A stretch of 64,000 nt of DNA, taken from NCBI GenBank assembly GCA_021927905.1, contig BLLK01000022.1:3162001-3226000 (forward strand), written 5' to 3'. Source of the DNA: Chaetoceros tenuissimus (Eukaryota > Bacillariophyta > Thalassiosirophyceae > Chaetocerotales > Chaetocerotaceae). Shown piece after piece: positions 32,246 through 42,067 of this stretch (the first letter of the stretch is position 1; each line of letters opens with the position of its first letter). Position numbers and translations under genes: made by a program. Below the pieces are notes generated by a model. That model made no database searches, was not told the DNA's origin, and was given only the letters and a program-made list of their open reading frames with translations.

Positions 32246-33496
32246 TTATATATCTACATATCCATTTGACACTGCCCATCTTACCAACTCTGTTCGGTTG
32301 CTACATCCAGTTTTACGAAACATATCCGTCAAATGCCCTTCTACCCACCTCACACTATACTGCAACTCTGAAGCAATCTCTTTATTCATGAATCCTTCAC
32401 ATAGCAATTCTAATATCTCAAGCTCATCTTCAGAAAGAATCGACTTGGAATTCAATGCTAATGGCGTCGGCTCTGAATCATTTGCATCAACCAATTGCTT
32501 CTTCTCTCCAATCTTACCATCAACTTCATTTCCATTCAAAATATCCTTGACTTCCTTCAAATCATTGCGTATTTCATCCAATGAAACACCACTACCACTA
32601 CCAACTTGTCCATCATCACTCATCACATCATCTAAATACAATTCCCGTCGTTCCATCAATTGATCCAACATGGCAACTAATTCCTCTGGATCAAATGGTT
32701 TCATCAAATACCCATCTGTACCAGATTCATATCCTAGTATCCGATCTTCCACCTGACTTTTGGCAGTCAAGAGAATAAATGGTACATTGCGTACAGATTC
32801 ATTTTGGTCAGATCGTACGTTTTGTAAAAATTCTATGCCGTCCATTTGAGGCATGCGGATATCGGATACAATCGCCGAAGGGACTTGATTCTTTAACGAT
32901 TTTAAAGCTGAGGTTGCATTTTGAAAGGATTGAATTTGATAACCGCTCGAAGATAGATAGGATGATAGAGCATCTAATATAGAAATTTCATCATCTATCA
33001 ACCATATAAGTGACGGTTTGGAGTGTTCATGATTCAATGAAGACTGTTGACTCGCCGTCGGATAAAAGTCCTCTTGAGAAAAGTAAGACGAAGGCAAATC
33101 ATATTCTTGGAATGAATTACCATTCAAAAATTCTTGAGGTTCTTCATTGCTGTATTGATAATAGTTTGGAAGAGGAGATGTAGATGTGGATGACTGGTGC
33201 GAAGTCAATTGTAAAGATAGGTCAAAGTCATTTGGGTTGTTGAAGTAAAAGGGTGGATCTTCTCCTGGCTGATAATAGAGACGACTGGAAGAGAATAGTC
33301 GAGTGGTTGACTTTGAATGTGATGAGAAAGATGTTCCAACATGTGTTCTCATTTTAGGTTGCTTATTGACACATCTTTGAGATCGAAGTCTAGCAGATGT
33401 AAAGGCCAAACAGAGGCTCGAAGAGAAACAGCAGAGAAGACAAAGGGCACTATAGAGCATTTGTAAATGTGTAGAATGAAGCATCATATTTTGCAT
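32246..33496 (-). CDS. Plastid-targeted response regulator (receiver + LuxR-type helix-turn-helix), Ycf29/TctD-like
   Basis: 416 residues. The start MQNMMLHSTHLQMLYSALCL is a signal peptide followed by CLA|FTSARLRSQR, the A|F cleavage context that sends diatom proteins across the four plastid membranes. After a Ser/Gln-rich linker, residues 162-275 are a receiver domain: Asp168-Asp169 acidic pocket, phospho-acceptor Asp212 in SDIRMPQMDG, Thr244 and Lys266. Residues 350-416 form a NarL/LuxR helix-turn-helix (LSEDELEILELLCEGFMNKE, SVRWVEGHLTDMFRKTGCSN). This is the layout of Ycf29/TctD, a regulator encoded in the plastid genome of red algae and some relatives. Here it is nuclear, so gene transfer or replacement is likely (inference). 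A partner histidine kinase is not in the window. Confidence 0.85.
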   Translation of the reverse strand: MQNMMLHSTHLQMLYSALCLLCCFSSSLCLAFTSARLRSQRCVNKQPKMRTHVGTSFSSHSKSTTRLFSSSRLYYQPGEDPPFYFNNPNDFDLSLQLTSHQSSTSTSPLPNYYQYSNEEPQEFLNGNSFQEYDLPSSYFSQEDFYPTASQQSSLNHEHSKPSLIWLIDDEISILDALSSYLSSSGYQIQSFQNATSALKSLKNQVPSAIVSDIRMPQMDGIEFLQNVRSDQNESVRNVPFILLTAKSQVEDRILGYESGTDGYLMKPFDPEELVAMLDQLMERRELYLDDVMSDDGQVGSGSGVSLDEIRNDLKEVKDILNGNEVDGKIGEKKQLVDANDSEPTPLALNSKSILSEDELEILELLCEGFMNKEIASELQYSVRWVEGHLTDMFRKTGCSNRTELVRWAVSNGYVDI

Positions 33497-34121
33497 ATAT
33501 AATTATGTATTCAACGGAAGCTATGTGAAATAGGCATATGGTATGTTCTTGTTGAATTAGAATTCAATCGATCTTCCTCTTCCTTCTCGTTCATTCATTC
33601 ATTTTTCATTGGAGGAGAAAAGCCCGCCAAAATGTGCGCAGAATGAGGCAGTCAAGCTAAATACCTATGAAAATGGAAATGAAAATGTAAAAAATGATTT
33701 GATGATATTGTTTCAATTGGTGTAAATGAAGAAGATTAAGTCAATGAGTTTTATTTATACAGTTGAAATATTTTAGAGATGAAGACAGGGAACTTCCATC
33801 ATGAAAAAGAAAATAATGAAGAGACATCTTAAAATAAAACGAAGGTTGACCATATTTGAATTTCATGATGGATTGAAAAAAAAAGAGATATTTTTTTCCA
33901 AAAGTTCTGATCTTTTATTTGATACGATTATTTCACGAACAATTTGATTGTATTCTCTTCTTTTCTGTACATTAAAATGATTTCACGAACAAAATTTTAC
34001 GAGTGGGAATGTATCTTTACGAGTAGGAATGTACTCGTATCTTTCATTCTTTTCACAACACTATAAAAATCTATTGTACCCAGAGCATAGACACAAGAAA
34101 CTAATAAACAAACTTCCAAAC
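33497..34121. promoter_or_regulatory. Divergent region with E2F-like site and duplicated promoter
   Basis: CCCGCCAAAA at 33623-33632 is the reverse complement of TTTTGGCGGG, an E2F-type site about 130 bases upstream of the response regulator start. The stretch 33455-33795 is repeated in decayed form at 41335-41660. Near the other end a TATAAAAA box (about 34062) precedes the secreted-protein gene by 60 bases and is conserved in its truncated paralogue. Confidence 0.45.
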
Positions 34122-35357
34122 ATGAAATTCTCCAGCCTATCGACACTACTTTTGTCCAGCTTACTTCGCAAGAGCACCTCTGAAGCTACCCCAGATACCT
34201 CCAATGAGGATATGGCTGTGAAGAAATGGACAAGAAAAGAGCTACTTCTTGAAAACATGCAGAACTTTTATGAAAAAAGATCTCTAACAAACACAAAAGT
34301 GAGTGGAACCACTAGCGGCACTGTCCCTTCTTTTCTCGCAGAGAGAATGAAAAAGGCCAGGAAACTCCAAGATGAAGGTCCAACAGACCTAACTCCATGT
34401 GAACAAGATATTATTGATATATGGATGAATGTGCATAACATCCTATATGATAGTGAAACAGGATATAGTTATTGGGGTAATCTTGTCCTTGTAGATGACA
34501 ACTTCTTTACTTGGAGTGGGGATGAAGATTTCCTTACAGAGTTCACAGCCAAGTGTGAGGCAGGTGTGGACGGAACTGTGGTGTTTGCAAACACCATCTA
34601 TGATGAATGCTACTACCGCGATCCATGTAGCGATGACTTTGAAGATCCTGATTGTGATCGTGAGGCAATTGACTATTCTGATCCATTTGGATCATCTGCA
34701 AATCTACCAGAGTGTGTTCCCAAGACCTGTAGCTCTACCGAAGAGTGGATTGACGGACTTGACCGTTTCTTTTCTAGTAATGAAGAGGATGATTGCCAAG
34801 TAACTGTTGAGATTTCGGATGGTCCTGGGGATGTTATTTGCATCCAAAATCTTTTCGAGCTTGCAATGAATGTCCTTGACATTGTCTATGACGATCCTCT
34901 ATATCCCAATGGAACGTATGGCAGTGAGAGTTACGATGAGACTACGAACACTTTGACTTGGGTAACTACTGATGAACAGCTTGCCAATTTCACTACCTTT
35001 TGTGAATCTTTTGGTGGAACTGCTTACCTCACCTCTGGTACATATGGCTCAAATGATTGTTACTACATGTATTTTGATGACGATTATGAGCACGACAACA
35101 TGATGGTTCCTAATTATGTGGATTATCTAGATTGCTTTCCAAATACATGCGGGGAAGCTGAACCAGAGCTTCTTTTATCTATTCTATATAGAATTCCTGG
35201 TTGTCCTGACGAAGTACATACAGGTGTACCAATCTCAACAGACGACGATGAGCCAGTATCAAAGAGTTCCAAGTCGAAAAAGAGTAAGGGCAAAAAAGCA
35301 AAAGGCATGAAGGTAGGAAAAGCTGCCAAGGTTAAGGCTGGAAAGGCTAGAATCTAA
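34122..35357 (+). CDS. Secreted two-module cysteine-rich protein, intact copy
   Basis: 411 residues from ATG 34122; the frame is open further upstream, but MKFSSLSTLLLSSLLRKSTS is the natural signal peptide start. Two related modules of about 120 residues follow. Module 1 spans CEQDIIDIWMNVHNILYD to PECVPKTC and module 2 VICIQNLFELAMNVLDIVYD to LDCFPNTC. Each has a central W or T-W-x-x-D and a paired ECYYRDPC or DCYYMYF. The last 40 residues are Ser/Lys-rich (KSSKSKKSKGKKAKG), a composition seen in silica-associated proteins. I do not recognise the module, and a wall or surface role is a guess. A paralogue truncated by a retroelement lies inverted at 22603-23119. Confidence 0.85.
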   Translation: MKFSSLSTLLLSSLLRKSTSEATPDTSNEDMAVKKWTRKELLLENMQNFYEKRSLTNTKVSGTTSGTVPSFLAERMKKARKLQDEGPTDLTPCEQDIIDIWMNVHNILYDSETGYSYWGNLVLVDDNFFTWSGDEDFLTEFTAKCEAGVDGTVVFANTIYDECYYRDPCSDDFEDPDCDREAIDYSDPFGSSANLPECVPKTCSSTEEWIDGLDRFFSSNEEDDCQVTVEISDGPGDVICIQNLFELAMNVLDIVYDDPLYPNGTYGSESYDETTNTLTWVTTDEQLANFTTFCESFGGTAYLTSGTYGSNDCYYMYFDDDYEHDNMMVPNYVDYLDCFPNTCGEAEPELLLSILYRIPGCPDEVHTGVPISTDDDEPVSKSSKSKKSKGKKAKGMKVGKAAKVKAGKARI

Positions 35358-35671
35358 GGGATGAGTATACGATTACGAGCAATCAGTCGATTTCATAATA
35401 ATGTGTGTGACCCTGTTGATGCTGTAAAAATCTTTCAAAAGAAGATTGTACGAATGCCACGAAAGATTGTATCAACTATAATGTAATGAAGACTTTTCAC
35501 ATCAATCTCAAATGCAAGCTCCTATTACTCGATACTAAGCCCAACTATATTATATCCATGCTACATAGGAGTAGGTGGTATAACGCTACATATCATTCAA
35601 TCCAAGTTTATCCTCCAAATGATGTGTCACACGGATAAGATTATTGCAATACCAATGTTTTGTTAAAATAT
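35358..35671. other. 3' flank of the secreted-protein gene
   Basis: 314 bases between convergent genes. Bases 35543-35601 match 21324-21380 in the orientation expected if the duplication that made the truncated paralogue reached this far. Otherwise empty. Confidence 0.4.
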
Positions 35672-37103
35672 TTATCGAGAAGAGGTCCATCCCAAATTTT
35701 TAGCGAAATTCTTTACTGAGGAAACATGAACGTGAATTGCTGTCTCAACCTCTTGCTTCTGTTGAGTCTCTTCCTCATCGCCAAGTCTTTCCTCGGTATC
35801 ACTTTCAATGGTTTCTTGTTTCTGTGGAGTCTCTTTATCATCGCCAAGTCCTTCGTCGGTATCATTTCCAATAACTTCTTGTTTCTGCTGAATCTCTTTA
35901 TCGTTGCCAAGTCCTTCCTCAGCAGCGCCTTCGATCAATTCTTTTTCTGACTCAACACTTCCAGCAAGCGATAGATCAGCGTTGGAAGAGTTTTCATGAA
36001 TTCCTTTTCTTCTAATCATTTTAAGCGCAGCAATACATGCCCGTGATAAGAACATGATTATACAAAACATCGAAACTGCCAAAAGAGTAATAATTACACG
36101 TCGATCCATGCAGTGAAAGAATCCACTACAACCATCTTCATCATTCTTTGGAAGGAATTCGACTGTGCTTGTATCACCCGCAATATTCAAACTCCAAACT
36201 CCGTCAACGTCACCTATTTCCAAACAGTGGTGTGCTCCATGACAAGTGGAAGAAATACATGTGTAGTACTGAAGTATTCTGCCAAAAGCCAAACCGAAGA
36301 AGAAGAAGTGATGATGGTATCATGATATACATACTCATGTTTATGGACAGGATCTATCATCATTTTCATACCTCCATGAATGGACAATATTGTATCCTCT
36401 GTGTGCTTGTCCCTCCATCCAATCATGGAATGGTATGCACGACCTATCGAAGGTGACATTGGACGATGGTTCCAAATTTTTGAATTTAAATCAAATACCC
36501 AAACATCATGGAGTTGAACCTTTCCCGTAGATTCATTTTCCGGACTTTGATCAGCCTCTCTAAGCCCTCCGTGAACAAACAATTCATCGCCAACCACGGT
36601 TGACCCATGTGCACTTCTTTTGCCTGGATGTGAAATGAGTCAGAGTCTATCGATGTTGACGGTGCCATCATCTCCCATGTATCTCTTTGAAAATCATACG
36701 CCCAAACATCTCCAATAGTTGTTGCTTCATCGTATGATTCCTCTTTAGCGTGAATACCGCCATATATAACAAGTTTGTCTTTTGACTTGCAATATCCACC
36801 CCTAACTTCAGCTCTATTTACAGCAGTTTTCATGTCTTGCAGTGTACTCTCGGGATTATATTCATTCGTTTGGAAGTGAGGAATCCATCTCTCCCAATCC
36901 ATGTCATTTTGTGTAAACGCATCATTCCCAAAACTTTCTTCAAGATTTTCATGGTCTCGATCTTTAAAATGACTCTCATCAAGAATCAATCTATACATGT
37001 ATGGTTCTTGTTCCATGGAATAAACAACATCATTCTCATTCTCATGAAAGATCAAACCACCAAAGATATATAGCACATTATCCCTCACCATTGAAATATG
37101 TCC
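35672..37103 (-). pseudogene. 3' part of a split Kelch-repeat membrane protein gene
   Basis: The minus strand reads GHISMVRDNVLYIFGGLIF, then VIYGGIHAKEESYD ... VWAYDFQRDTWEMM, and in another frame KRSAHGSTVVGDELFVHGG ... VWVFDLNSKIWNHRPM, all Kelch blades with paired Gly-Gly and the Tyr/Trp pair. A 56-base GTATGT...CAG intron (36279-36334) leads to CTCISS-like cysteine spacing, a membrane helix (VIITLLAVSMFCIIMFL) and a cytoplasmic tail with three 20-residue repeats (EGLGNDKEIQQKQEVIGNDT and relatives). The two Kelch blocks are offset in frame near 36650, so there is a frameshift or an unseen intron. The 5' part lies at 40557-41035, beyond a 3.45-kb insertion, so the gene is split. Confidence 0.8.
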
Positions 37104-37234
37104 ATTGTCACTTCACAATTAGTTGTCTATGATTACTTGAAGCAATTGTTGGGATTGCCTGCTACTGGATCGTAGTAGAAGTGATTGAGAGACTTATTAA
37201 ACCATACTGTAATTTGAAACCTCTTCAGCGATTT

Positions 37235-37564
37235 AGTACAGCCATTCGTGTTAAAACAGTATATGTTTGATTGATTTAGGCCAACTGACATCTTGATTGA
37301 CACGATCAGAAGATGATATTTTAATATTTTTAGCCTGTGGCATCGCCGAACGTATCTAACCGACGACACACCATAACAACACCTTTTCATTCACAGCTAA
37401 TTCCATCTGCTTCTACAACTTTGACTTCTCCTACAGCATTGTTCTTTTCAATTCTTGAGGCTTCCATTTCGCAGCAATGTCAAAAAAGCCTGTCGCGCTG
37501 AAAAAATGGGGACCGCCTTCGAAGAATGATTTCAGTATGGGCGGCAAACTCCAAGAAGATCCAT
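37235..37564 (+). repeat. Dispersed direct repeat, copy 1 (left end of the insertion)
   Basis: This 330-base block is about 85 to 90 percent like 63681-64000 in the same orientation. The longest shared run covers about 37374-37470 (ACACCTTTTCATTCACAGCT, CTTTGACTTCTCCTACAGCA). Weaker similarity extends about 40 bases further left. Each copy contains an ATG in the same context (37477 and 63916; CGCAGCAATGTCAAAAAAGC). In copy 1 this opens a 66-codon frame (MSKKPVALKKWGPPSKND) that may be a first exon; the frame differs in copy 2. Confidence 0.85.
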
Positions 37565-37666
37565 CCGCTAGAACAGACCGCCGAGATGGTAGGCAAAGCA
37601 AGCACGCAAGCACGATATGCATCAATGATATCCACTTACATATCGAAGTGATTGGTATATTGCATC

Positions 37667-39904
37667 ATGTCAGATAATCCCGAATATACAGGCTACGACG
37701 TAGGTTGCAAGCTAGTGAAACACTTTCCAGGTCATGGCTGGTATGGAGGTAAAATAAAGGAAATTAGATTAGAGGCGGCTGAAAACAAAACTAGACGCAT
37801 CACTTACTCAGATGGAGATGTGGAGGACTTATCCATTGAGGAAATACAGAAAGCCAGGAAATCATATGCTAGCAAGTTGTCACGAGATAGAAAGAAAGGT
37901 ATAATGGATTCTGGTGGATGCCATGTTTCTCCTTTTCCTTCTTCGGAAAATGCTCAAATGCTGCCATGCAACAACAACAACAACAATGCAGCACGAGTTA
38001 TCCCCGACACGATTGCTCAGGAGTTCCGAAACCCTGAACAGGATATGGGCAACTTTCCTATAGTACCTACAGATATTGGTGATCAAAATCCAGATGGAGT
38101 CCGCTTTACTCAAACCTACCTTAGGCTGATCTCACGACAAGACACTCCTGCAGGAGAGGTAGTGCCAGTGCCAAATGAGGATGCTATTCTAGCTCATGAG
38201 GAGCAATCTACTCGATTGAGTCGCCGCAAGCGACTGGCTGATACTCTAGCTATGGAATCCGAAGAAGAAGGTGATGCTATTCAGGACCAACGAATGAGAC
38301 ACTCAAAGAGACAATGCATTTGTACTCAATCTGTATCTGCAGAAGAAGAAGAAGAAGAAGACATTCCTACACCAACAATCAGACGATCACCTCGGCTCCA
38401 TAATACTCAATCTGTATCTGTTGAAGAAGAAGAAGAAGATTATGTATCAGAAGAAGAAGATGACAGTGCTTCGGCTAGAGAGACAACAAATGCTCCTAGG
38501 CCAGCAAATGCTCGTCAGCCTCGAGGTCCCAAAGGCGGTGAAAATTCATTACCAAATTGGGTAAGTTCATTTTTGTATTCTTTGTTGTACTTTTGAAACT
38601 ACTAATCATTTTTAACTTGAATATATTGTTTCCCTTTTAGTTATTCAACTATTTACAAAGCGAAGAACATTCGAATATATTGAATTGGACAGTAGATGGA
38701 CAATCTTTTGTTATTATTGATGAGGAAGGATTTTTGAGACTATATAATTCACGTAAATCAAAAGCAGCAAAGGATATTGAAAGTGTGTATCATAATTTAC
38801 GTAGATGGGGATTCAGTAGAAGGATCAATAACAAGGAAAAGATGCTTTTGAACAATCTACAAGAGGGGATGTATTTGACACACAAGGTGAGTAGAACTCG
38901 AATGAATTGACTATAACTATTACTGTTCTAACGAAGATTTCCAGAATTTTCAAAGGGACAATCAAGGTATTGTAGTGAAAATGAGTGAAAATGATCCTAT
39001 TGGATTAAAATTTCGTGATGAAGAGGAGAGGAGTGCTCATTACAAATCTTATCGAGAGAATCAAAGTGAGATACGAAGGAGATATCAGAATGCACTGAGA
39101 GATGTCGAATTTCACCAATCACCAATGGTGGAGGACAAAATGTCTGCAAGTGATATACAGACACTTGGTAACGAAATTATTGACACCGTTCCCGAGTTAG
39201 CTGAAAAGAACAAAGGAAAAGTTGTCAATTATGTGTTTTTTACAAAAACTGAGCCAATGCATGGAGATTCTGAAGTCCATGACAAACATGCTATGGCTAC
39301 GCAAGTACTACAATCAGGACTGAGACGCTCTGCAAGACTACAACAAAATACTGCAACTACGCAATCCGATGCAAACATTGATTATGAAGGTGACACAAGT
39401 AGTGAATATGACTATGATAATGCAGGTCCAAACGAGAATTCAACTGATAACCGTGAAGCTTTGAAGTTCGTATCTCGTACAAAAGGATATGAAGATTGTG
39501 ACCACATTCAAGGACCACAATTCCTTTTTTCTGACCCCTGTGACATTGGTGGAATTTGTAGTGCTAATGCCATTTTCCACAAAAGATTAGTTTTACCTAC
39601 ATTCGCCAAAGCAGAACTTGGAGCTAGATCTCAGATTCTGTATCAATGTCATTCACGTATCAATGCAAGAAACTTAGAGAACTACATTCAATTCAAATTG
39701 TCAGACAGAGAATTTGGAACAGAGATTCTTTGGAGAGGTATTGATTCAAGGAATATCAACTACCAAAAGAATGACGAAAGGAAGACGTTTACTGTTGGGT
39801 TGACTACTTTGGATGCTTCAAAAGTTCGACAGAAGATTGAAGATAAAGAAATTGTTGTAAATGGATACAAAAATGACATGTCCAATCAAAAAATTTATTT
39901 CTAG
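37667..39904 (+). CDS. Tudor-like domain + HSF-type winged-helix protein carried by the insertion
   Basis: Three exons, 37667-38560, 38641-38886 and 38945-39904, with clean GTAAGT/GTGAGT introns of 80 and 58 bases, give about 699 residues. Residues 8-60 (YDVGCKLVKHFPGHGWYGG ... ITYSDGDVEDLSIEEI) form a Tudor-like chromatin-reader fold also seen in the 57378-60581 protein. A linker with acidic runs follows. Residues 295-385 match an HSF DNA-binding domain that is completed only by splicing: LPNW|LFNYLQSEEHS, ILNWTVDGQSFVIID, SVYHNLRRWGFSR, YLTHK|NFQRDN. The C-terminal 250 residues (GPQFLFSDPCDIGGICSAN, KAELGARSQILYQCH) are unfamiliar. No catalytic motif is seen. It may be an element-encoded DNA-binding regulator, or a captured host gene. 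Confidence 0.8.
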
Positions 39905-40024
39905 CAAGATAAATTGACAGGAGATTTGATGCTAATATGTGTATGTGTAATCGAAGAAGACATAGTTATTGAAGGGTAAACATGTACTAAATTTATATAA
40001 TGCTATTGTATTCTTCTATTGGCA

Positions 40025-40556
40025 ATGGTTTCTCCTACTACTGCTCCGGATCAAGCACCTGCTTCTATACCTCTCAAGAAGAGAAAAGTCGAGATGGATG
40101 ATGAAATGTTCTTTCCTGTACTGGCTCTCGAGGAACCTCCAAAGACTTTTGCCTTGCCTACCGATGCCGGTAATGTCAATTTACTCCACCAGAAGGTACG
40201 CTCCTCTTACCTTGAAATCTTTTAGGTCAAAGATGATGAGTATGATCAAAAGTATAGATGCAAAGGTGCTTACAGAGGTCGTATCGGTCTGCGAAGAACT
40301 TCAGAGTGGATCTTTGTTCTTCCCCAAGGATGACTACGATGGCCTTTATAGAGGTGTCTGTGCATGGCAGCGTACTCATTTCATGGCTTGCATGCAGATT
40401 CAAGACGAAGTGAAGCGTGAATACAAGTCGCTCAAGGAGATGTCAAAGACCAGAGGACGCAAGGTTTATTGGAAAACATCGGCGAACTTTTATATATTGC
40501 ACTTTTTCGCGACCATGAGAATATCTGATCTTCAATTCTATGCTTTTCTTGCATTA
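40025..40556 (+). other. Further protein-like segments at the right end of the insertion
   Basis: From ATG 40025 a frame reads MVSPTTAPDQAPASIPLKKR, then MDDEMFFPVLALEEPPKTFA up to about 40196. From about 40235 another frame reads IKSIDAKVLTEVVSVCEELQ, CAWQRTHFMACMQIQDEVKR, up to the right edge. They may be two parts of one protein, but I found no intron that joins them cleanly. No known domain is recognised. The right segment runs straight into the Kelch gene sequence, so the protein may be cut by the insertion boundary. Confidence 0.4.
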
Positions 40557-41035
40557 CGGGCATGACTCTCTTCTATTGGCAATTCCAACATTGTCTTGTG
40601 AAGAATCGTCAATGTTATGACTGCATAGACCATCATCTATTGCACTCGATGTTTTAAGAGGAGGAGTAAGCTCGTACCATCGACCTTGGTTTGAAGTGGT
40701 GGCAGAAGTCATGTTGAATGCCCAGACTGAAAATAGCACATTCTTGTGTTTATTATGGGAAATGCCTCCACTCACAATCATATATTCTTGATATGGCACT
40801 GAAGAACCATTTGGATATAATGCGTAAATAGTAGCTGAATGGGCTCTTGTCGTAGCAGGAGTTCGATCTTCCCTTTCGGTTAATTTTACGTACCAATTGG
40901 AAGATAGTACTCATGATTCAACAATCGCAAATCATTACATTTACTGCTATGGATCGATAATGGGGACACGAATGTTGTCTGGATAATAATGAGTATCATC
41001 ATAATGAAATAGACAAATTGCTTGGTCATCATCAT
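40557..41035 (-). pseudogene. 5' part of the split Kelch-repeat membrane protein gene
   Basis: From ATG 41035 the minus strand encodes a signal peptide (MMMTKQFVYFIMMILIIIQT) and a short lumenal start (NDLRLLNHEYYLPIG). After a one-base frame change near 40895 it continues NWYVKLTEREDRTPATTRAH, then SATIYALYPNGSSVP, EYMIVSGGISHNK, VWAFNMTSA, WYELTPP and NRRESCP, ending at the insertion boundary. These are a first Kelch blade and the start of a second. Together with 35672-37103 this gives a type I membrane protein with a Kelch ectodomain, one helix and an acidic repeat tail. Both halves show frame changes, consistent with decay after the gene was split. Confidence 0.8.
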
Positions 41036-42067
41036 GAGCGATTAGTAACCATGATAGGTACTATGGTAGCCTTTCTACTATTCGAATTTGACTATGTGAT
41101 TGCACAGAGCTTCAATCCTATTGTTATTGCAGTCATGATATATACTTCTATAAAGTGTGTTACATATTGACCATTAGAACTTCAAAAGCGAGAAGTGGCA
41201 AAAATGTACAAACCGTTGAGTTTTGTGTTTTAGTGTTTCGGTGAAAGAACAGAACGCTTTTTTATCTCTTTTGGGATGGAATCAGTCGTGGTTTGTAAGA
41301 AAAGCAAAAGGATACTGTACTAAACTAAGCTCAAGAGCATTTGCAGATGTGTAAAAAGCAGTATCATTTTTTAGTAAAAATTGAAATATGTATTCAATTG
41401 AAGGTATATATGAAATAAGTATGTCATCATTGAATTCGAATTCAATTCATCTCTTTTTGTTCTAATTTTTCAGAAAGGGGAATGAGCCAGTCATGCTAAA
41501 TATCTATTTGAAAATTGGAAATGAAAATGTAAATTGATCTGATGATATTTCAATTGGTGTAAAGATGAAGGAGTAAGAGCTAATGAATTTGCTATTGAAA
41601 AAATATTCAATGCAATTTGGAGGAAGAGATAGAGGCAGGGAAGTTTTATCATACAAAACAAAATAGAACTCCCTGACCCTTTTACACGCACTATCTCCCA
41701 ATTTGCATCTTTCAATGATATCTGTAGCTTCAGAATTGTACTAATGCGTCAAAATGGGACTACAGTCTAAAGTAGCGCCTGAGTGAAGTAGGAAGTTGGA
41801 AAACATCAAAAACCAAAATCAAAAACAATTGCTTTTTCAGATTTTGTTATCCGTTTTGACTAAGGAGAGAAGATTGATCCTTACTAAACTATTGAGTGTC
41901 ACGATCGAGAGGGAAGCGGGAAGCGAGAAGCGAGACAGCGGAACCGCGGAACAAGCAGCAAATATTTGAAACTGATGCATTACCTTACACTTTTTGTCGA
42001 GACATACAATTGAACCACTGTCATATATATATTGCCATTAGATTCGATTCAAATAGATTCTACGAAA
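41036..42067. other. Intergenic region containing a decayed copy of the response-regulator promoter
   Basis: About 1 kb without a gene. Bases 41335-41660 repeat 33455-33795: GAGCATTTG, ATGTGTA, TATGTATTCAA, TGAAAATGTAAA, TTTCAATTGGTGTAAA and GGCAGGGAA occur in the same order with many small changes. The copied segment includes the reverse complement of the response regulator start codons, so it holds promoter plus the first few codons. The right 100 bases are the leader of the first LRR gene. Confidence 0.6.

Larger units (their letters stand above)
37104..40556 (+). mobile_element. About 3.45 kb insertion inside the Kelch gene, class unknown
   Basis: Both sides are pieces of one minus-strand Kelch gene (blades from NWYVKLTEREDRTP to RRESCP on the right; from GHISMVRDN on the left), while the interior encodes plus-strand genes unrelated to Kelch proteins. 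A possible 4-base target duplication, CATT, lies at 37103-37106 and 40552-40555. No long terminal inverted repeat is visible by eye. The left 330 bases (37235-37564) recur at 63681-64000 next to another interrupted gene. I see no transposase, reverse transcriptase or recombinase signature in the interior. Class, completeness and activity are unknown. Age is moderate to recent, because the flanks are still easily recognised. Confidence 0.65.

Noticed and set aside
37133-37390. 85-codon minus-strand frame at the left end of the insertion, partly shared with 63558-63749
   Set aside because: A short phrase (GLNQSN, TNGCT) is shared, but the two frames diverge quickly and the shared DNA is already explained by the dispersed repeat.
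37477-37677. 66-codon frame MSKKPVALKK as a complete gene
   Set aside because: The frame is not kept in the second copy of the repeat. At best it is a first exon, so it is described under the repeat.
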